From assembly GCA_049841275.1 (NCBI GenBank), contig JASGDN010000055.1, positions 1 to 64,000 of the forward strand: a stretch of 64,000 nt of DNA. Reading direction: 5' to 3'. This DNA is from JASGDN01 sp049841275 (GTDB lineage: Bacteria; Chloroflexota; Chloroflexia; Thermomicrobiales; UBA6265). The notes beneath the pieces are model-generated. The model did no database searches, was not told the origin of the DNA, and worked only from the letters and a program-made list of their open reading frames with translations. Positions 52,419 through 61,933 of the stretch are shown piece by piece; within the stretch, counting starts at the first letter, position 1, and each line of letters starts with the position of its first letter. A program made the translations under genes and the position numbers.

Positions 52419-52437
52419 CGGCGTGCGGTCGTTCTCG

Positions 52438-53238
52438 CTAGATCTCGAGCAGCAGCGGGCAGTGGTCGGAGACTTCGGGATCCATGACCACGGCGAAGGA
52501 GCGGACCGCTTCCGGCCGGTTCACCAGGAGGTAGTCGGCGAAGCGACCCGGCTTCGTGTACGACGCGGTGCGTGTTCCCGGAAATCCCCGTGCTGTCACG
52601 AGCTCGGTCAGGCCGAGTGCGCCAAGCACGGCGAACGTCTCACGTCCAGGCTCCACGTTGAAATTGCCACATACGACCAGGGTGTCGCCTGGTTCGGCGA
52701 TGGCGCTCACCATCTCCGTAAGCCTGTGTGCTTGTGCCAGTCGTTCCGGGGTATCCATCTTGCCGCGCAGATCGCGAAGTCCGTGCATCTGGGCTACGAC
52801 GACCATCCGATCTGCATCGACATCGTACAGGCGGACGATATGGGCATTCCGGGCGCGAGGATGGTCGCTATACCCATGCGGCGAAAAACGCTTGTGAACG
52901 AACCCTTGAAGCTGCGCTACGCACGGCAGCGAACGTCGGATAAAGGTTGCCAGGCTGAACATTGATGGCACCTGAAGCTCGCCATTCCACAGCACGCCTC
53001 GGGCCGCCGGATGGAACGTGCCGAGATGTTCCGGCATCGCGCTGGCAATCTCGGTGAAGAGGTTGGTGCGTTGCGGCAGGATGTGACTGCCGTCCCGGTA
53101 TTCCAGCCATGCCTTTGTGGTTGCAGGACTGTGGGGGATCTCTTGAAGGTAGAGGACATCGGGCTGCTCGGCGCGAAGATAGGGAAGGAGGGCATCGCCC
53201 AGGGTTCCGCCCCACGCATTGAGGCTCATGATTCGCAT
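52438..53238 (-). CDS. Endonuclease/exonuclease/phosphatase family protein
   Basis: ATG at 53238 has GGAAG upstream; 266 residues. MRIMSLNAWGGTLGDAL, ADVLYLQEIPHS-like (DVLYLQEI), VVCGNFNVEPGRETF and the final SDHCPLLLEI are the EEP-fold motifs. Conserved are the metal-binding Asn and Glu, the catalytic Asn of GNFN and the His/Asp of SDH. GNFN instead of GDFN is a variant at the catalytic site. No signal peptide. The substrate (DNA, phospholipid head group or other phosphodiester) cannot be inferred. Confidence 0.82.
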   Translation of the reverse strand: MRIMSLNAWGGTLGDALLPYLRAEQPDVLYLQEIPHSPATTKAWLEYRDGSHILPQRTNLFTEIASAMPEHLGTFHPAARGVLWNGELQVPSMFSLATFIRRSLPCVAQLQGFVHKRFSPHGYSDHPRARNAHIVRLYDVDADRMVVVAQMHGLRDLRGKMDTPERLAQAHRLTEMVSAIAEPGDTLVVCGNFNVEPGRETFAVLGALGLTELVTARGFPGTRTASYTKPGRFADYLLVNRPEAVRSFAVVMDPEVSDHCPLLLEI

Positions 53239-53467
53239 CGACAAACTTCCATGGTCTGAACAGGATGGAGGCCTCTCGGTCAGAGGTGTCGAGATCGTGG
53301 CAGCAACGGGGTCTTCTCTGTCCCGAAAAGCGTGACATAAAAGATGGCGATATTTGTGGCGCATAGGCCACGTAATGGCCAGGTGGGGAACTCGGGTCGA
53401 CCGCGTGTCGGCCTGCAAAACGACCGCAGTGACGGGCCATGACACAGCCGCCTTGCCAAACACTTTC

Positions 53468-54046
53468 TCAGGCAAGATCGCCTTCACGGCCGGCGACGAT
53501 GGCGTACATGGCGCAGTCGGTGGATTTGCCCTTCCGGACATAATAGCCGCGCAGGATACCCTCGAAGGTCATTCCCGCTTTCTCCATCACGCGATACGAG
53601 CCCACATTGTGCGGCAGGCAGGTTGCCTGAATGCGGTGCAGGCCGAGCGTCTCGAACCCGTAGGCAACCACGGTCCGTGCGGCATCGGTCATCACGCCTT
53701 GGCCCCAGAAGGACGTGGCGAGCCAATATCCGATCTCGGCGCGGCGATGTCGTGGGGTGAGATGGATGCCGATGGCGCCGATCGACCGGTTGTCTTCCGG
53801 AGTGACGATTGCCCAGGTGATGTCGGTTCCGCCTTCCGCCGCCGGCCCGTGAGTGGAGATCCAGCCCTCGGCGGCGCCTTCGGGGTAGGGATGGCCGATG
53901 CTCAGTGTCCAGGGGGCAATTCGGGGATCGCTCAGGTGCTCGTGGACATCAGGTGCATCGGCAAGGGTGAACGGGCGGAGGGTGAAGCGGCCGCTCGTGG
54001 TCGTGAGGACGGGGATCGGCAATGGCGTGGATGGTGACTCCGGCAT
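53468..54046 (-). CDS. GNAT acetyltransferase (RimJ/RimL-like)
   Basis: ATG at 54046 has AAGGAG upstream; 192 residues. RFTLRPFTLADAPDVHEHLSDPRI is the usual N-terminal RimJ/RimL pattern, with RAEIGYWLATSFWGQGVMTDA (acetyl-CoA loop, G-Q-G) and HRIQATCLPHNVGSYRVMEKAGMTFEGILRGYYVRKG. Members acetylate ribosomal or other small-molecule amines; the target here is unknown. Third acetyltransferase within 4 kb. Confidence 0.87.
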   Translation of the reverse strand: MPESPSTPLPIPVLTTTSGRFTLRPFTLADAPDVHEHLSDPRIAPWTLSIGHPYPEGAAEGWISTHGPAAEGGTDITWAIVTPEDNRSIGAIGIHLTPRHRRAEIGYWLATSFWGQGVMTDAARTVVAYGFETLGLHRIQATCLPHNVGSYRVMEKAGMTFEGILRGYYVRKGKSTDCAMYAIVAGREGDLA

Positions 54047-54167
54047 GGTGGCTCCTTCCTGCTCGCCAGCATACACGCCGTGTCCGGATGGCGGGCGTCC
54101 GACATGCGGCAAGCCCGGTCTTGCTTGGGACCGGAACTGCCCGAGCGGGAATAGGGGTGACCTGGGA

Positions 54168-54902
54168 CTATCGGATTCCGATTCCGGTGCGAACGAACGG
54201 ATTGCGCAGGGCGAGGCCGGTTCCGGCTATCACCAGCCAGATCGCCGCGAAGAGCCCCGGCGCGCCCGGCAGGCCGATCGCCCCGACCAGCGCCACGACG
54301 CCCACCGGCGGCGGCACGCTTATCAATCCGAGCCAGAGTGGCAGCGATCGTTCGCGCAGGCCCATCCAGGCGACCCCGGCAGCCGCGACCACCACGCCCA
54401 GCCAGCCGATGAACGATCCGAAGTCGTTCAACATGTAGTAGACGTACACCCCCTGATTGTCGAATGCATCCGCTTCCGGAGCTCCCGGCAGGTAGGTTGC
54501 GAGGGCTCCCTTCCACCCATACCCGAGGGTGAGGGCAGCGGCGGATGCCGTCAGGCCCAGGGGAACAAGGCGGGCAGCGATGCTCTCCAGCTGGCCCGAA
54601 AGAACGTGACGGTGCCAGGCTGCCGCGAGCAGAAGCAGAAACCCCACGGCGAGATAGCCGGCGACGATGCTGATGTGGGCCGTGCGATAGCTCACCTGCT
54701 CCACGATGGCGGCGGTGGTCGGCGACCCATCGGCGGGCTCGACGTGGAGATCGGTGACGAAGGTCGCGATAAGGCCCAATATGCCGGCGGCAACGGCCGT
54801 CACTGGCCAGGCACGGGCACCGAATCCGGCGGTTGTTGTGGATTGCGTCGCCGGAACGGGTGCCGCATGGGGGTGGGGCGCGGTTCGATTGGAACGAAGC
54901 AT
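54168..54902 (-). CDS. Hypothetical polytopic membrane protein
   Basis: This 244-residue protein has about six hydrophobic segments: WPVTAVAAGILGLIATFV, TAHISIVAGYLAVGFLLLLAAA, ARLVPLGLTASAAALTLGYG, GSFIGWLGVVVAAAGVAW, LPLWLGLISVPPPVGVVALVGAIG and GLFAAIWLVIAGTGLAL. The polar N-terminus is Pro/His-rich. I do not recognise a family; it resembles small DUF-type membrane proteins of Actinobacteria and Chloroflexota. No functional motif is seen. The gene is separate from the acetyltransferase (121 bp) and divergent from the sucA region. Confidence 0.6.
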   Translation of the reverse strand: MLRSNRTAPHPHAAPVPATQSTTTAGFGARAWPVTAVAAGILGLIATFVTDLHVEPADGSPTTAAIVEQVSYRTAHISIVAGYLAVGFLLLLAAAWHRHVLSGQLESIAARLVPLGLTASAAALTLGYGWKGALATYLPGAPEADAFDNQGVYVYYMLNDFGSFIGWLGVVVAAAGVAWMGLRERSLPLWLGLISVPPPVGVVALVGAIGLPGAPGLFAAIWLVIAGTGLALRNPFVRTGIGIR

Positions 54903-55402
54903 CGAAGCATCTCCGTGAATGGTGACGAATACCCGAATGGCTTGTCGGCCTCCGGAACATCGTTCCGGGATCGCGACGATCGTAGTGGTGCCGTCGCCCC
55001 GCGAACGCCCCGGATTTCCGGGGTTTGCCGTGGGAGGCTCGCTTCCTGTGCTGGAAGTCTCGATTCATGCGCGATCTGGACAGAGCGCATGAAGAGAAGT
55101 GCATCGATCCCAGTGCCTATGTTTGTGAAAAACCTCACACATATTGGCGTGAAAACGCGCATCGAATGGAGGAAATGGGCATCGAATCGCGCAGGAAAGC
55201 GAGAGGGCTCATGCTACACTTTGAGCGACGTACGGGCCGGGACAGCGAAGTCGGCAGAGCCCCCGTTGAGGTTCCTGTTCGCGTGCAATGTATCCGTTTC
55301 CATACTGTCGCACCGTCGGCATGTCGGCGACGATGCTCGTGAAGAGGACGGTGTGTCCCTCGTCTCTCTGGGACCCGTCCAAGGAGCCAATGGAAAAGAC
55401 CC
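54903..55402. promoter_or_regulatory. sucA upstream region
   Basis: This 500-bp region without a gene contains a CRP-type dyad at 55124-55139. Just before sucA it has AAGGAG (55381-55386), followed by a 6-codon frame (MEKTHG, 55390-55410) that ends within the first codons of sucA. No other element is clear. Confidence 0.4.
55124..55139. promoter_or_regulatory. CRP/FNR-family binding site (TGTGA-N6-TCACA)
   Basis: TGTGAAAAACCTCACA matches the TGTGA-N6-TCACA consensus of CRP (and actinobacterial GlxR) at all ten defined bases. It lies 264 bp before the sucA start, within a non-coding, locally AT-rich patch. A CRP-family regulator is not in the window, so the match is sequence-based only. Confidence 0.55.
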
Positions 55403-58345
55403 ATGGGTGACCTGAGCGCGTTTTATGGCCCCAATGCGGGCTACGTCCTGGAGTTGTACGACCAGTACGTGGCGGATCCAGCATCCATCGATGCCGAGAC
55501 CCGCGCCTTTTTCGATACGCTTACTCCGGCGGACATCGCTGCTGTCATGACCCCGGCCACATCCGGTGCGACCATTGCGGCTGCACCCCAGGCGGCTGCA
55601 CCGGTCGCTGGTGCAGCGGTCGATGTGATGAAGGTCGCTGCGGCGGTCGGGCTTGCGCAAGGGATTCGGGAGTACGGCCATCTCGCCGTGCAGCTGGACC
55701 CGCTTGGCAGTGCCCCGCACGGAGCGCCGGAACTCTTCCCCGAGACCTACGGCATTGCCGAGGATGACCTGAAGTCGATGCCGGCCAGCATCGTCGGGGG
55801 CCAGATCGCGGAGGGCGCGGCCAACGCTGCCGAGGCGATCGATCGCCTGCGCGATGCCTACACCAAGATGGCCGGGTTCGACTTCGATCACATCCAGATC
55901 GCCGAAGAGCGATTCTGGTTGCGGGATGCCGTCGAGTCCGGCGAGTTCAATCCGGAACTCGATGCGAGCGCCAAGCGGAAGTTGCTGGAACGCCTCACAC
56001 AGGTCGAGGTGTTCGAGCGCTTTCTCCATCAGACGTACCTCGGGCAGAAGCGGTTCTCCATCGAGGGGAACGACGTTCTGATCCCGATGCTCGACCGCAT
56101 CATCGACGATGCGACGTCGGCGGGGGCGGTGGAGGTGCTGATGGGCATGGCCCATCGGGGACGCCTCAACGTGCTGGCCCACATCCTGAGCAAGCCGTAT
56201 GGCGCCTTCATCGCTGCCTTCGAGGGTTCGCACGCCCGTACCACTGGCGAGACGGAGACCGCGGCAGACCTTCGCTCCGGCGATGTGAAATACCATCTTG
56301 GCCGCCGTCTCTCCCGTAATCCGGAGACTGGCGAACTTCTGAAGGTGCCGGTCGTGCTGGCGCCGAATCCCAGCCATCTCGAATTCGTGAATCCGGTGGT
56401 GCTGGGTATGGCCCGTGCCGCCCAGGATGACCGCACCCATGGCGGGCCGCCGATCCACGACAGCACGCGCACATTGCCAATCCTGCTCCATGGCGATGCG
56501 GCCTTCCCCGGCCAGGGGACGAACGGCGAGACGCTCAATCTCTCTGGGCTGCCGGGATACAGCACGGGTGGAACCATCCACATCATTGTCAACAACCAGA
56601 TCGGCTACACCACCGATTGGAGCGACTCGCGCTCGACCCTCTACGCAGGCGATCTTGCCAAGGGATTCGAGATCCCCGTCGTCCACGTCAACGCTGACGA
56701 TCTCCCGGCATGCCTGATGGCCGCGCGCTTCGCCGCCGCCTATCGCAGCCGGTTCCGCAAGGACTTCCTGATCGATGTCGTCGGGTATCGTCGCTGGGGC
56801 CATAACGAAGGTGACGAGCCTGCCTTCACCCAGCCGCTGCTCTACGCGAAGATCGGGAAGCATCCGACCCTGCGCAAGCAATGGGTCGACCGTCTCATCG
56901 CCGAAGGGGTCGTCACCAAGGACGACGCACAGGCGATGGAACAACGCGTTCTCGATCGCCTGACCAAGATCCGCAAGGGTGTCACCGAGGGGACCGAAGT
57001 CTTCGAAGAGGAGACAGAGGAACCGAAGATCGAGCGGCGCGAGGTGGAGACGGCCGTCACGCCGGAAGAGCTGCGGATGTTCCAGGCCGCCATTCACGCG
57101 ACTCCGGAAGGATTCTCCCCGAATGGCAAGCTGAAGCGGCAATGGGACAAGCGGGCGAAGGTGCTCGACGAGCCAGATGGAGTCATCGATTGGGCGCACG
57201 CCGAGGCATTGGCCTTTGCCGCGATCCTCGCCGATGGCCATCCGATCCGCCTCACCGGCCAGGACGCCCAGCGTGGCACATTCAGCCAGCGCCACCTTGT
57301 CCTGCACGACGCGAAGACTGGCGCGACCTTCACCCCGCTCCAGGCGATGCCGGAGGCAAAGGCCTCCTTCGCGGTCTACAACAGCCCGCTCTCTGAAAAC
57401 GCCTGCATGGGCTTCGAGTATGGCTATAGCGTCCACGCTCCGGAGGCACTGGTGCTGTGGGAAGGGCAGTTCGGCGATTTTGCCAACGGCGCCCAGGTCA
57501 TCATCGACCAGTTCATTGCGGCGGCCCGCGCGAAGTGGGCGCAGGAACCCTCGCTGGTCCTCCTGCTGCCGCACGGCTACGAGGGCCAGGGGCCGGAACA
57601 CTCCAGCGCGCGCCTCGAACGCTATCTGCAGCTGGCCGCCGAGGACAACCTCCGCGTCGCGAACTGCTCCACCGCCGCCCAGTACTTCCACCTGCTGCGC
57701 CGCCAGGCGGCGCGGCTCGATTCCGATCCCCGGCCGCTGATCCTGATGACGCCGAAGAGCCTCTTGCGCAATCCGCTGGCGGCTTCGCGTCCGGAGGAAC
57801 TGACGAGCGGCACCTTCTACCCCGTGCTGGACGACCCGCTGGCCGAGCAGCGCCGCGATCAGGTCACCCGCCTGATCCTCTGTTCCGGGCGCATTACGGT
57901 CGATCTGGAGAGCAGTCCGCTTCGTGCCGAGAGCGACCGGGTCGCTATCGCCCGCGTCGAGCAGCTGGCCCCGTTCCAGAATACGGCGCTCAGCAACGTG
58001 ATCCAGCAGTATCCAAATCTCCAGGAGATCGTCTGGCTTCAGGAAGAGCCGCGCAACATGGGGGCGTGGACATTCATGGGCCGGAAGCTGGAGCGGCTCG
58101 TGGGGCGGCAGATTCCCGTCCACTACTTCGGCCGGCCGGAGCGCGCCAGCCCGGCGGTGGGATCGCTTGATCGCCACAATCGCGAGCAGGCCGCGATCGT
58201 CGCGGCGGCATTTGCCGATGTGCCGGAGCTACCCGCCAGGAAGGCGTCCGCGAACGGATCTGGCAACGGGCACGCGAAGAATGGGGTGACGAAGGCCTCG
58301 GTCTCCCGCACTCCGGCGAAGGCGGGATCGGGCGAGGAAGAATAG
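55403..58345 (+). CDS. sucA: 2-oxoglutarate dehydrogenase E1 component
   Basis: This 980-residue thiamine-diphosphate enzyme decarboxylates 2-oxoglutarate in the TCA cycle. N-terminal LSAFYGPNAGYVLELYDQYVAD is the usual E1o start. EVLMGMAHRGRLNVLAHIL, LVVLAPNPSHLEFVNPV-type text (VLAPNPSHLEFVNPVV), FPGQGTNGETLNLSGLPGY, the ThDP motif VDVVGYRRWGHNEGDEPAFTQP (split around residue 455) and the C-terminal IVWLQEEPRNMGAWTFM are diagnostic. No E2-like transferase domain is fused, unlike mycobacterial KGD. It is followed 89 bp later by sucB. The C-terminal 40 residues are low-complexity. The E3 and succinyl-CoA synthetase genes are not in the window. Confidence 0.96.
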   Translation: MGDLSAFYGPNAGYVLELYDQYVADPASIDAETRAFFDTLTPADIAAVMTPATSGATIAAAPQAAAPVAGAAVDVMKVAAAVGLAQGIREYGHLAVQLDPLGSAPHGAPELFPETYGIAEDDLKSMPASIVGGQIAEGAANAAEAIDRLRDAYTKMAGFDFDHIQIAEERFWLRDAVESGEFNPELDASAKRKLLERLTQVEVFERFLHQTYLGQKRFSIEGNDVLIPMLDRIIDDATSAGAVEVLMGMAHRGRLNVLAHILSKPYGAFIAAFEGSHARTTGETETAADLRSGDVKYHLGRRLSRNPETGELLKVPVVLAPNPSHLEFVNPVVLGMARAAQDDRTHGGPPIHDSTRTLPILLHGDAAFPGQGTNGETLNLSGLPGYSTGGTIHIIVNNQIGYTTDWSDSRSTLYAGDLAKGFEIPVVHVNADDLPACLMAARFAAAYRSRFRKDFLIDVVGYRRWGHNEGDEPAFTQPLLYAKIGKHPTLRKQWVDRLIAEGVVTKDDAQAMEQRVLDRLTKIRKGVTEGTEVFEEETEEPKIERREVETAVTPEELRMFQAAIHATPEGFSPNGKLKRQWDKRAKVLDEPDGVIDWAHAEALAFAAILADGHPIRLTGQDAQRGTFSQRHLVLHDAKTGATFTPLQAMPEAKASFAVYNSPLSENACMGFEYGYSVHAPEALVLWEGQFGDFANGAQVIIDQFIAAARAKWAQEPSLVLLLPHGYEGQGPEHSSARLERYLQLAAEDNLRVANCSTAAQYFHLLRRQAARLDSDPRPLILMTPKSLLRNPLAASRPEELTSGTFYPVLDDPLAEQRRDQVTRLILCSGRITVDLESSPLRAESDRVAIARVEQLAPFQNTALSNVIQQYPNLQEIVWLQEEPRNMGAWTFMGRKLERLVGRQIPVHYFGRPERASPAVGSLDRHNREQAAIVAAAFADVPELPARKASANGSGNGHAKNGVTKASVSRTPAKAGSGEEE

Positions 58346-58434
58346 GCGCTCGATCCTGTCCGGATCGGTTGTCGTGAAATCAGGATTCGACCGCCCGCAT
58401 TGGGCGACAGGTACGCGGGAGAGCAGCGAAGCAC

Positions 58435-59754
58435 ATGGCCATCGAGATCAAGGTTCCGCCTCTGGGAGAGTCGCTGGTCGACGCCGTTGTCGGGCAGTGG
58501 CTCAAGGGAGAGGGTGACGAGATCAGCCGGGGCGAGACCATCCTCGAGCTGGAAACGGACAAGGTCAATCTGGAGGTCACGGCGGAAGACGATGGTGTCC
58601 TGAGCACGATCAAGCATCAGGAGGGCGATACGGTCACCGTTGGTGAGGTGTTGGGCCTGATCGACGCCGGTGCAGCCGGTTCGTCCTCGGCGAATGGTTC
58701 CGCGCCCGTCCCGGCTGAGGCGCCTGCTCCTGTCGCGCCGGTCGAGACGCCGGCTCCGGTGGCTGCCGCCCCCGCCTCGGTCCCAGCGGCTCCTGTCGTC
58801 CAGGGTGAGGACGCTGGTGGGCGCGCTGCCCCGGCGGTACGCCGGATGGCGGAGGAGCACGGCATCGACCTCGCGCAGGTACGCGGGTCCGGTCCGGGCG
58901 GTCGCATCACGCGGGACGATCTCTTCTCCTACATTGCGAGCCGGGGACCGGCCGCCGCCACGGCGTCGGCAACTCCTGCGCCCGTGCCTGAAGCACCGGT
59001 TCCGGCATCCGTCCCATCGCCAGTTCCAGCGACATCGACGCCGGGGCCACGCGCCGCCGAGGAAGAGCGTGTACGCCTCTCCCGCCGTCGCCAGACGATC
59101 GCGGCCCGGCTCGTGGAGGCGCAGCACACCGCCGCCATGCTGACGACCTTCAATGAGGTCGACATGTCGGCGATCATGGATGTCCGGAAACGGCGAAAGG
59201 ATGCGTTCAAGGAGAAGAACGGGGTCAACCTTGGCTTCATGTCCTTCTTCACGAAGGCGTCCATCGGTGCGCTGAAGGCCTTCCCGCAGGTGAATGCCGA
59301 GTTGCAGGGCACCGACCTGGTTCTGAAGCACTACTACGATATCGGGATTGCGGTCGGGGTCGAGGAAGGCCTCGTCGTGCCAGTGGTGCGCGATGCGGAC
59401 CGCAAGAGCTTTGCCCAGATCGAGCGCGAGATCGTCGAACTGGCGGGCAAGGCGCGCGAGAACAAGCTCTCCCTCGCCGAGCTCTCCGGCGGCACCTTCA
59501 CGATCACGAACGGTGGCGTCTTCGGATCGCTGCTCTCGACGCCGATCCTGAACGCGCCGCAGGTGGCGATCCTGGGGATGCACACCATCCAGGAGCGTCC
59601 GGTGGTGCGCAACGGCGAGATCGTGGTCCGGCCCATGATGTACGTGGCGCTCTCCTACGATCACCGGGTGGTGGACGGCCGCGAGGCGGTGCAATTCCTG
59701 GTGACGATCAAGAACCTGCTCGAAGACCCGGAGTCCCTGCTCCTGGAGGGGTAG
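58435..59754 (+). CDS. sucB: 2-oxoglutarate dehydrogenase E2 component (dihydrolipoyl succinyltransferase)
   Basis: This 439-residue transferase carries succinyl groups from E1 to CoA on a lipoyl arm. The N-terminal lipoyl domain has ETDKVNLEV with the modified Lys43. An Ala/Pro/Val-rich hinge (about 80-128) follows. The E3-binding domain is APAVRRMAEEHGIDL and GSGPGGRITRDDLFSYI (about 131-167). A second Pro/Ala linker leads to the catalytic core, ending with SYDHRVVDGREAVQF (His410, Asp414). One lipoyl domain is typical of succinyltransferases. A strong terminator follows. Confidence 0.95.
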   Translation: MAIEIKVPPLGESLVDAVVGQWLKGEGDEISRGETILELETDKVNLEVTAEDDGVLSTIKHQEGDTVTVGEVLGLIDAGAAGSSSANGSAPVPAEAPAPVAPVETPAPVAAAPASVPAAPVVQGEDAGGRAAPAVRRMAEEHGIDLAQVRGSGPGGRITRDDLFSYIASRGPAAATASATPAPVPEAPVPASVPSPVPATSTPGPRAAEEERVRLSRRRQTIAARLVEAQHTAAMLTTFNEVDMSAIMDVRKRRKDAFKEKNGVNLGFMSFFTKASIGALKAFPQVNAELQGTDLVLKHYYDIGIAVGVEEGLVVPVVRDADRKSFAQIEREIVELAGKARENKLSLAELSGGTFTITNGGVFGSLLSTPILNAPQVAILGMHTIQERPVVRNGEIVVRPMMYVALSYDHRVVDGREAVQFLVTIKNLLEDPESLLLEG

Positions 59755-59777
59755 GCACCGATCGGTACCAGAAAACG

Positions 59778-59818
59778 AACGCATACCCGGCGGATCGAGC
59801 ATCCGCCGGGTATGCGTT
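59778..59818 (+). terminator. Intrinsic terminator after sucB
   Basis: Arms 59778-59795 and 59801-59818 pair perfectly over 18 bp (core GCATACCCGGCGGAT) with a CGAGC loop and continue into TT. It begins 24 nt after the sucB stop and is the clearest intrinsic terminator in the window. Confidence 0.85.
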
Positions 59819-59907
59819 TGTCCAAACCTCTTTGCGCCGGGAATCCGGGCATGATCCGTCAGAATAGCCCGGACAGGAACCCCACGATCGTTCGGGAGAC
59901 GGCTCGT

Positions 59908-60921
59908 TCAGGTTCGACGCGGCAGCATGCGCCCCGCTCGATACGTGAGGATCGTGATGGCGACACCAAACGCCAATCCGATCGCGACGAGAACGACCGA
60001 TCCTTCGATCCCCATGCTTCCGCCACTCAGAAGATCCGGGCCGCTGTGTGTCGACTCGAAGAGTCCGCGACCGCTACCGATTCCCGACACGTCAATGCCG
60101 AAGACCGCGCTCTGAACGGCATTCCATGCGACATGGATGCCAATCGGAAGCCATAGACGTCGCGTCAGCAGGTAGGCTGCGTTCAGCAACGGCCCTGCCG
60201 CCATGGTGATGGCGACAGCTCCCCACAGGCTGGCACCGGGATTGGAGATGTGGATAAGTCCGAAGAGCAGCGAGATGGATATCAGCGCGACCCATGACCC
60301 GAATCGCTTGTCGATAAGGCGGAGCAGGAAGCCCCTGAAGAAGATCTCCTCCGCAAATCCTGCTCCGATCCCGATCATGAGACCGGATATGATCCCGGTA
60401 TTCAACGAGGCATTGTGGAGGGAGATCGAGCCGATCATGGCGACGATCGCCACCCCCATGGCTACTGGCAGGGCGCCAAGCCCGAGCCCTGCCCCGAATT
60501 CCCGCCAGACTCGCGGCCCCATCAACTCGTATGGCTTGCGCCCGGTGAGTTTCGGAATCATCACGAAGAAGCCGATGACCGAGATCAGGGCCTGTGCGGC
60601 CAGACCAATCGGAAATCCTGGCCAGGCGTTGGCATAGAGATCTTCGGCATCGGGGCCGGACAGTTCGAGTCCTTCGTCACTGAAGTCGATGCCAGCGGAG
60701 ATTGTTCCATCAGCGCCGAAATCACCCTTCATCAATGTCACGATCAACATGAGCACGACACCGGCAAACTGGGCGAAGGTGAAGAGTGATGCGCCGGCAA
60801 AGACCTGTTTCCACGGCCTCGGTTCGCGTCGCATCATATCAATCTGGAGAGCCCGCAGAGGTTCGGCGTGTTTCAGCTCTGCATCGAGCCTTGTATCACG
60901 ATTCGATGTCCCGTCATTCAT
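59908..60921 (-). CDS. CPBP family intramembrane glutamic endopeptidase
   Basis: This 337-residue membrane protein belongs to the CPBP/Rce1 family. GAGFAEEIFFRGFLLRLID contains the EExxxR motif (191-196), FGLIHISNP the FxxxH motif (His224) and HVAWNAVQ the C-terminal HxxxN/B motif (His263, Asn267). About eight hydrophobic segments are present. The polar N-terminus (1-35) is cytoplasmic. Functions in bacteria include bacteriocin maturation or self-immunity and membrane-protein cleavage; none is indicated by the neighbours. Confidence 0.88.
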   Translation of the reverse strand: MNDGTSNRDTRLDAELKHAEPLRALQIDMMRREPRPWKQVFAGASLFTFAQFAGVVLMLIVTLMKGDFGADGTISAGIDFSDEGLELSGPDAEDLYANAWPGFPIGLAAQALISVIGFFVMIPKLTGRKPYELMGPRVWREFGAGLGLGALPVAMGVAIVAMIGSISLHNASLNTGIISGLMIGIGAGFAEEIFFRGFLLRLIDKRFGSWVALISISLLFGLIHISNPGASLWGAVAITMAAGPLLNAAYLLTRRLWLPIGIHVAWNAVQSAVFGIDVSGIGSGRGLFESTHSGPDLLSGGSMGIEGSVVLVAIGLAFGVAITILTYRAGRMLPRRT

Positions 60922-60976
60922 TCGTCATGATCCTTTTCGCGTGCTTCGGCGCACGCAACGCCGGAATCTCTGTGCT

Positions 60977-61513
60977 TCAGGCTTCGCGTTCTCCCCGAAC
61001 AACCAACGCCACCGGCGGCGGGTTCTTCAGCGTTTGCGAGACGACACAGTAGCGCTCCGCCGATTTTAGCAGGCGGGTGCGTTGCTCCTCGCTCGCGTCC
61101 AGATTGAGGTCCACGAGTACGCGGATGGCGGTGAAGCCGATCGGCGCTTCCCGCGAGATGGCGAGGGTGCCGCGTACGTCCCAGTCGCCTTCAACCCGCA
61201 CGGCGAGTCGGTTCAGCCTGAGGCCCATGGCATTGGCGACCATGCGGATGGTGATCTCCTGACAGGCGGCGAGCGAGGCGAGGAAGATGTCGCCGGAGCA
61301 GGGAAGGTCGTCCTCACCGCCGACCGCGACGTGCGCGCCGATGTCCAGCGTGGTCCGTGCCGGGCTGTCCACGGAGATGCGGACACGCGTCGGATCGTCG
61401 CCCGGTGGCGTCGTGCTGTGCACGGCGGACGTGACCAATGCGGTGTCAGGATCGTCGCGATAGCCCTGCTTGAGTGTGGACTGGCGTGCTTTCAGGGTGT
61501 CGGGTGTTGGCAT
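60977..61513 (-). CDS. OsmC family protein
   Basis: ATG at 61513 gives 178 residues, with AAGGA about 11 nt upstream. ISVDSPARTTLDIGAHVAVGGEDDLPCSGDIFLASLAACQEITIRMVANAMG holds the motif with the first Cys (PCSGD) and second Cys (AACQE), the peroxidatic pair of OsmC/Ohr-like peroxidases, and the C-terminal AERYCVVSQTL another Cys. OsmC proteins reduce organic hydroperoxides. It could also be a cysteine-binding homologue without peroxidase activity. It lies downstream of the CPBP gene's start region on the same strand (56 bp). Confidence 0.85.
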   Translation of the reverse strand: MPTPDTLKARQSTLKQGYRDDPDTALVTSAVHSTTPPGDDPTRVRISVDSPARTTLDIGAHVAVGGEDDLPCSGDIFLASLAACQEITIRMVANAMGLRLNRLAVRVEGDWDVRGTLAISREAPIGFTAIRVLVDLNLDASEEQRTRLLKSAERYCVVSQTLKNPPPVALVVRGEREA

Positions 61514-61933
61514 GCGTTGGGGGTCCTTGGTGGGGCGAGACGCGTCTGGGGACAATCGGAAGACGGTATTCGTCTCATGAAGGGGTGTCAAGGTGAAGGC
61601 GCCGAGATCCGGGGGCATCACACGGCCGGATCGCGCATGCCACGTACGCTGTTGCCAGCCGTCGGCCAAACCCGGACACCGTCAAGGATGCCTGGATCTC
61701 GGACGAGCCTGTTGCCATCTCGACCGTGAAGATGTATGTGTTCCGTGTCCAGATCGGCAATCCGCCATCTGGACACAGGCGTTTGCGAACGCAAGCCAAT
61801 CCCCGGATTTGGTTGTCGTAAGGACAGCCAGTCTCTATGATGGAAAAGGTTGCGCTCTGTTGCTGCGATGAACGGGCACGGACTGCATTCCGCACCACCG
61901 CGATTCGCTGGCTCACTATGGGAGGAAGGTCTC
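61514..61933. other. Intergenic, no supported gene
   Basis: This 420-bp region lies between the OsmC gene and the surface protein. Frames on both strands lack domains or good start sites. It should hold the promoters for both flanking genes. GGAGG and AAGG at 61921-61929 belong to the surface-protein ribosome binding site. Confidence 0.45.

Noticed and set aside
55214..58177. Open frame of 987 codons antisense to sucA (minus strand)
   Set aside because: It mirrors the codon bias of sucA, has no domains, and sucA is certain.
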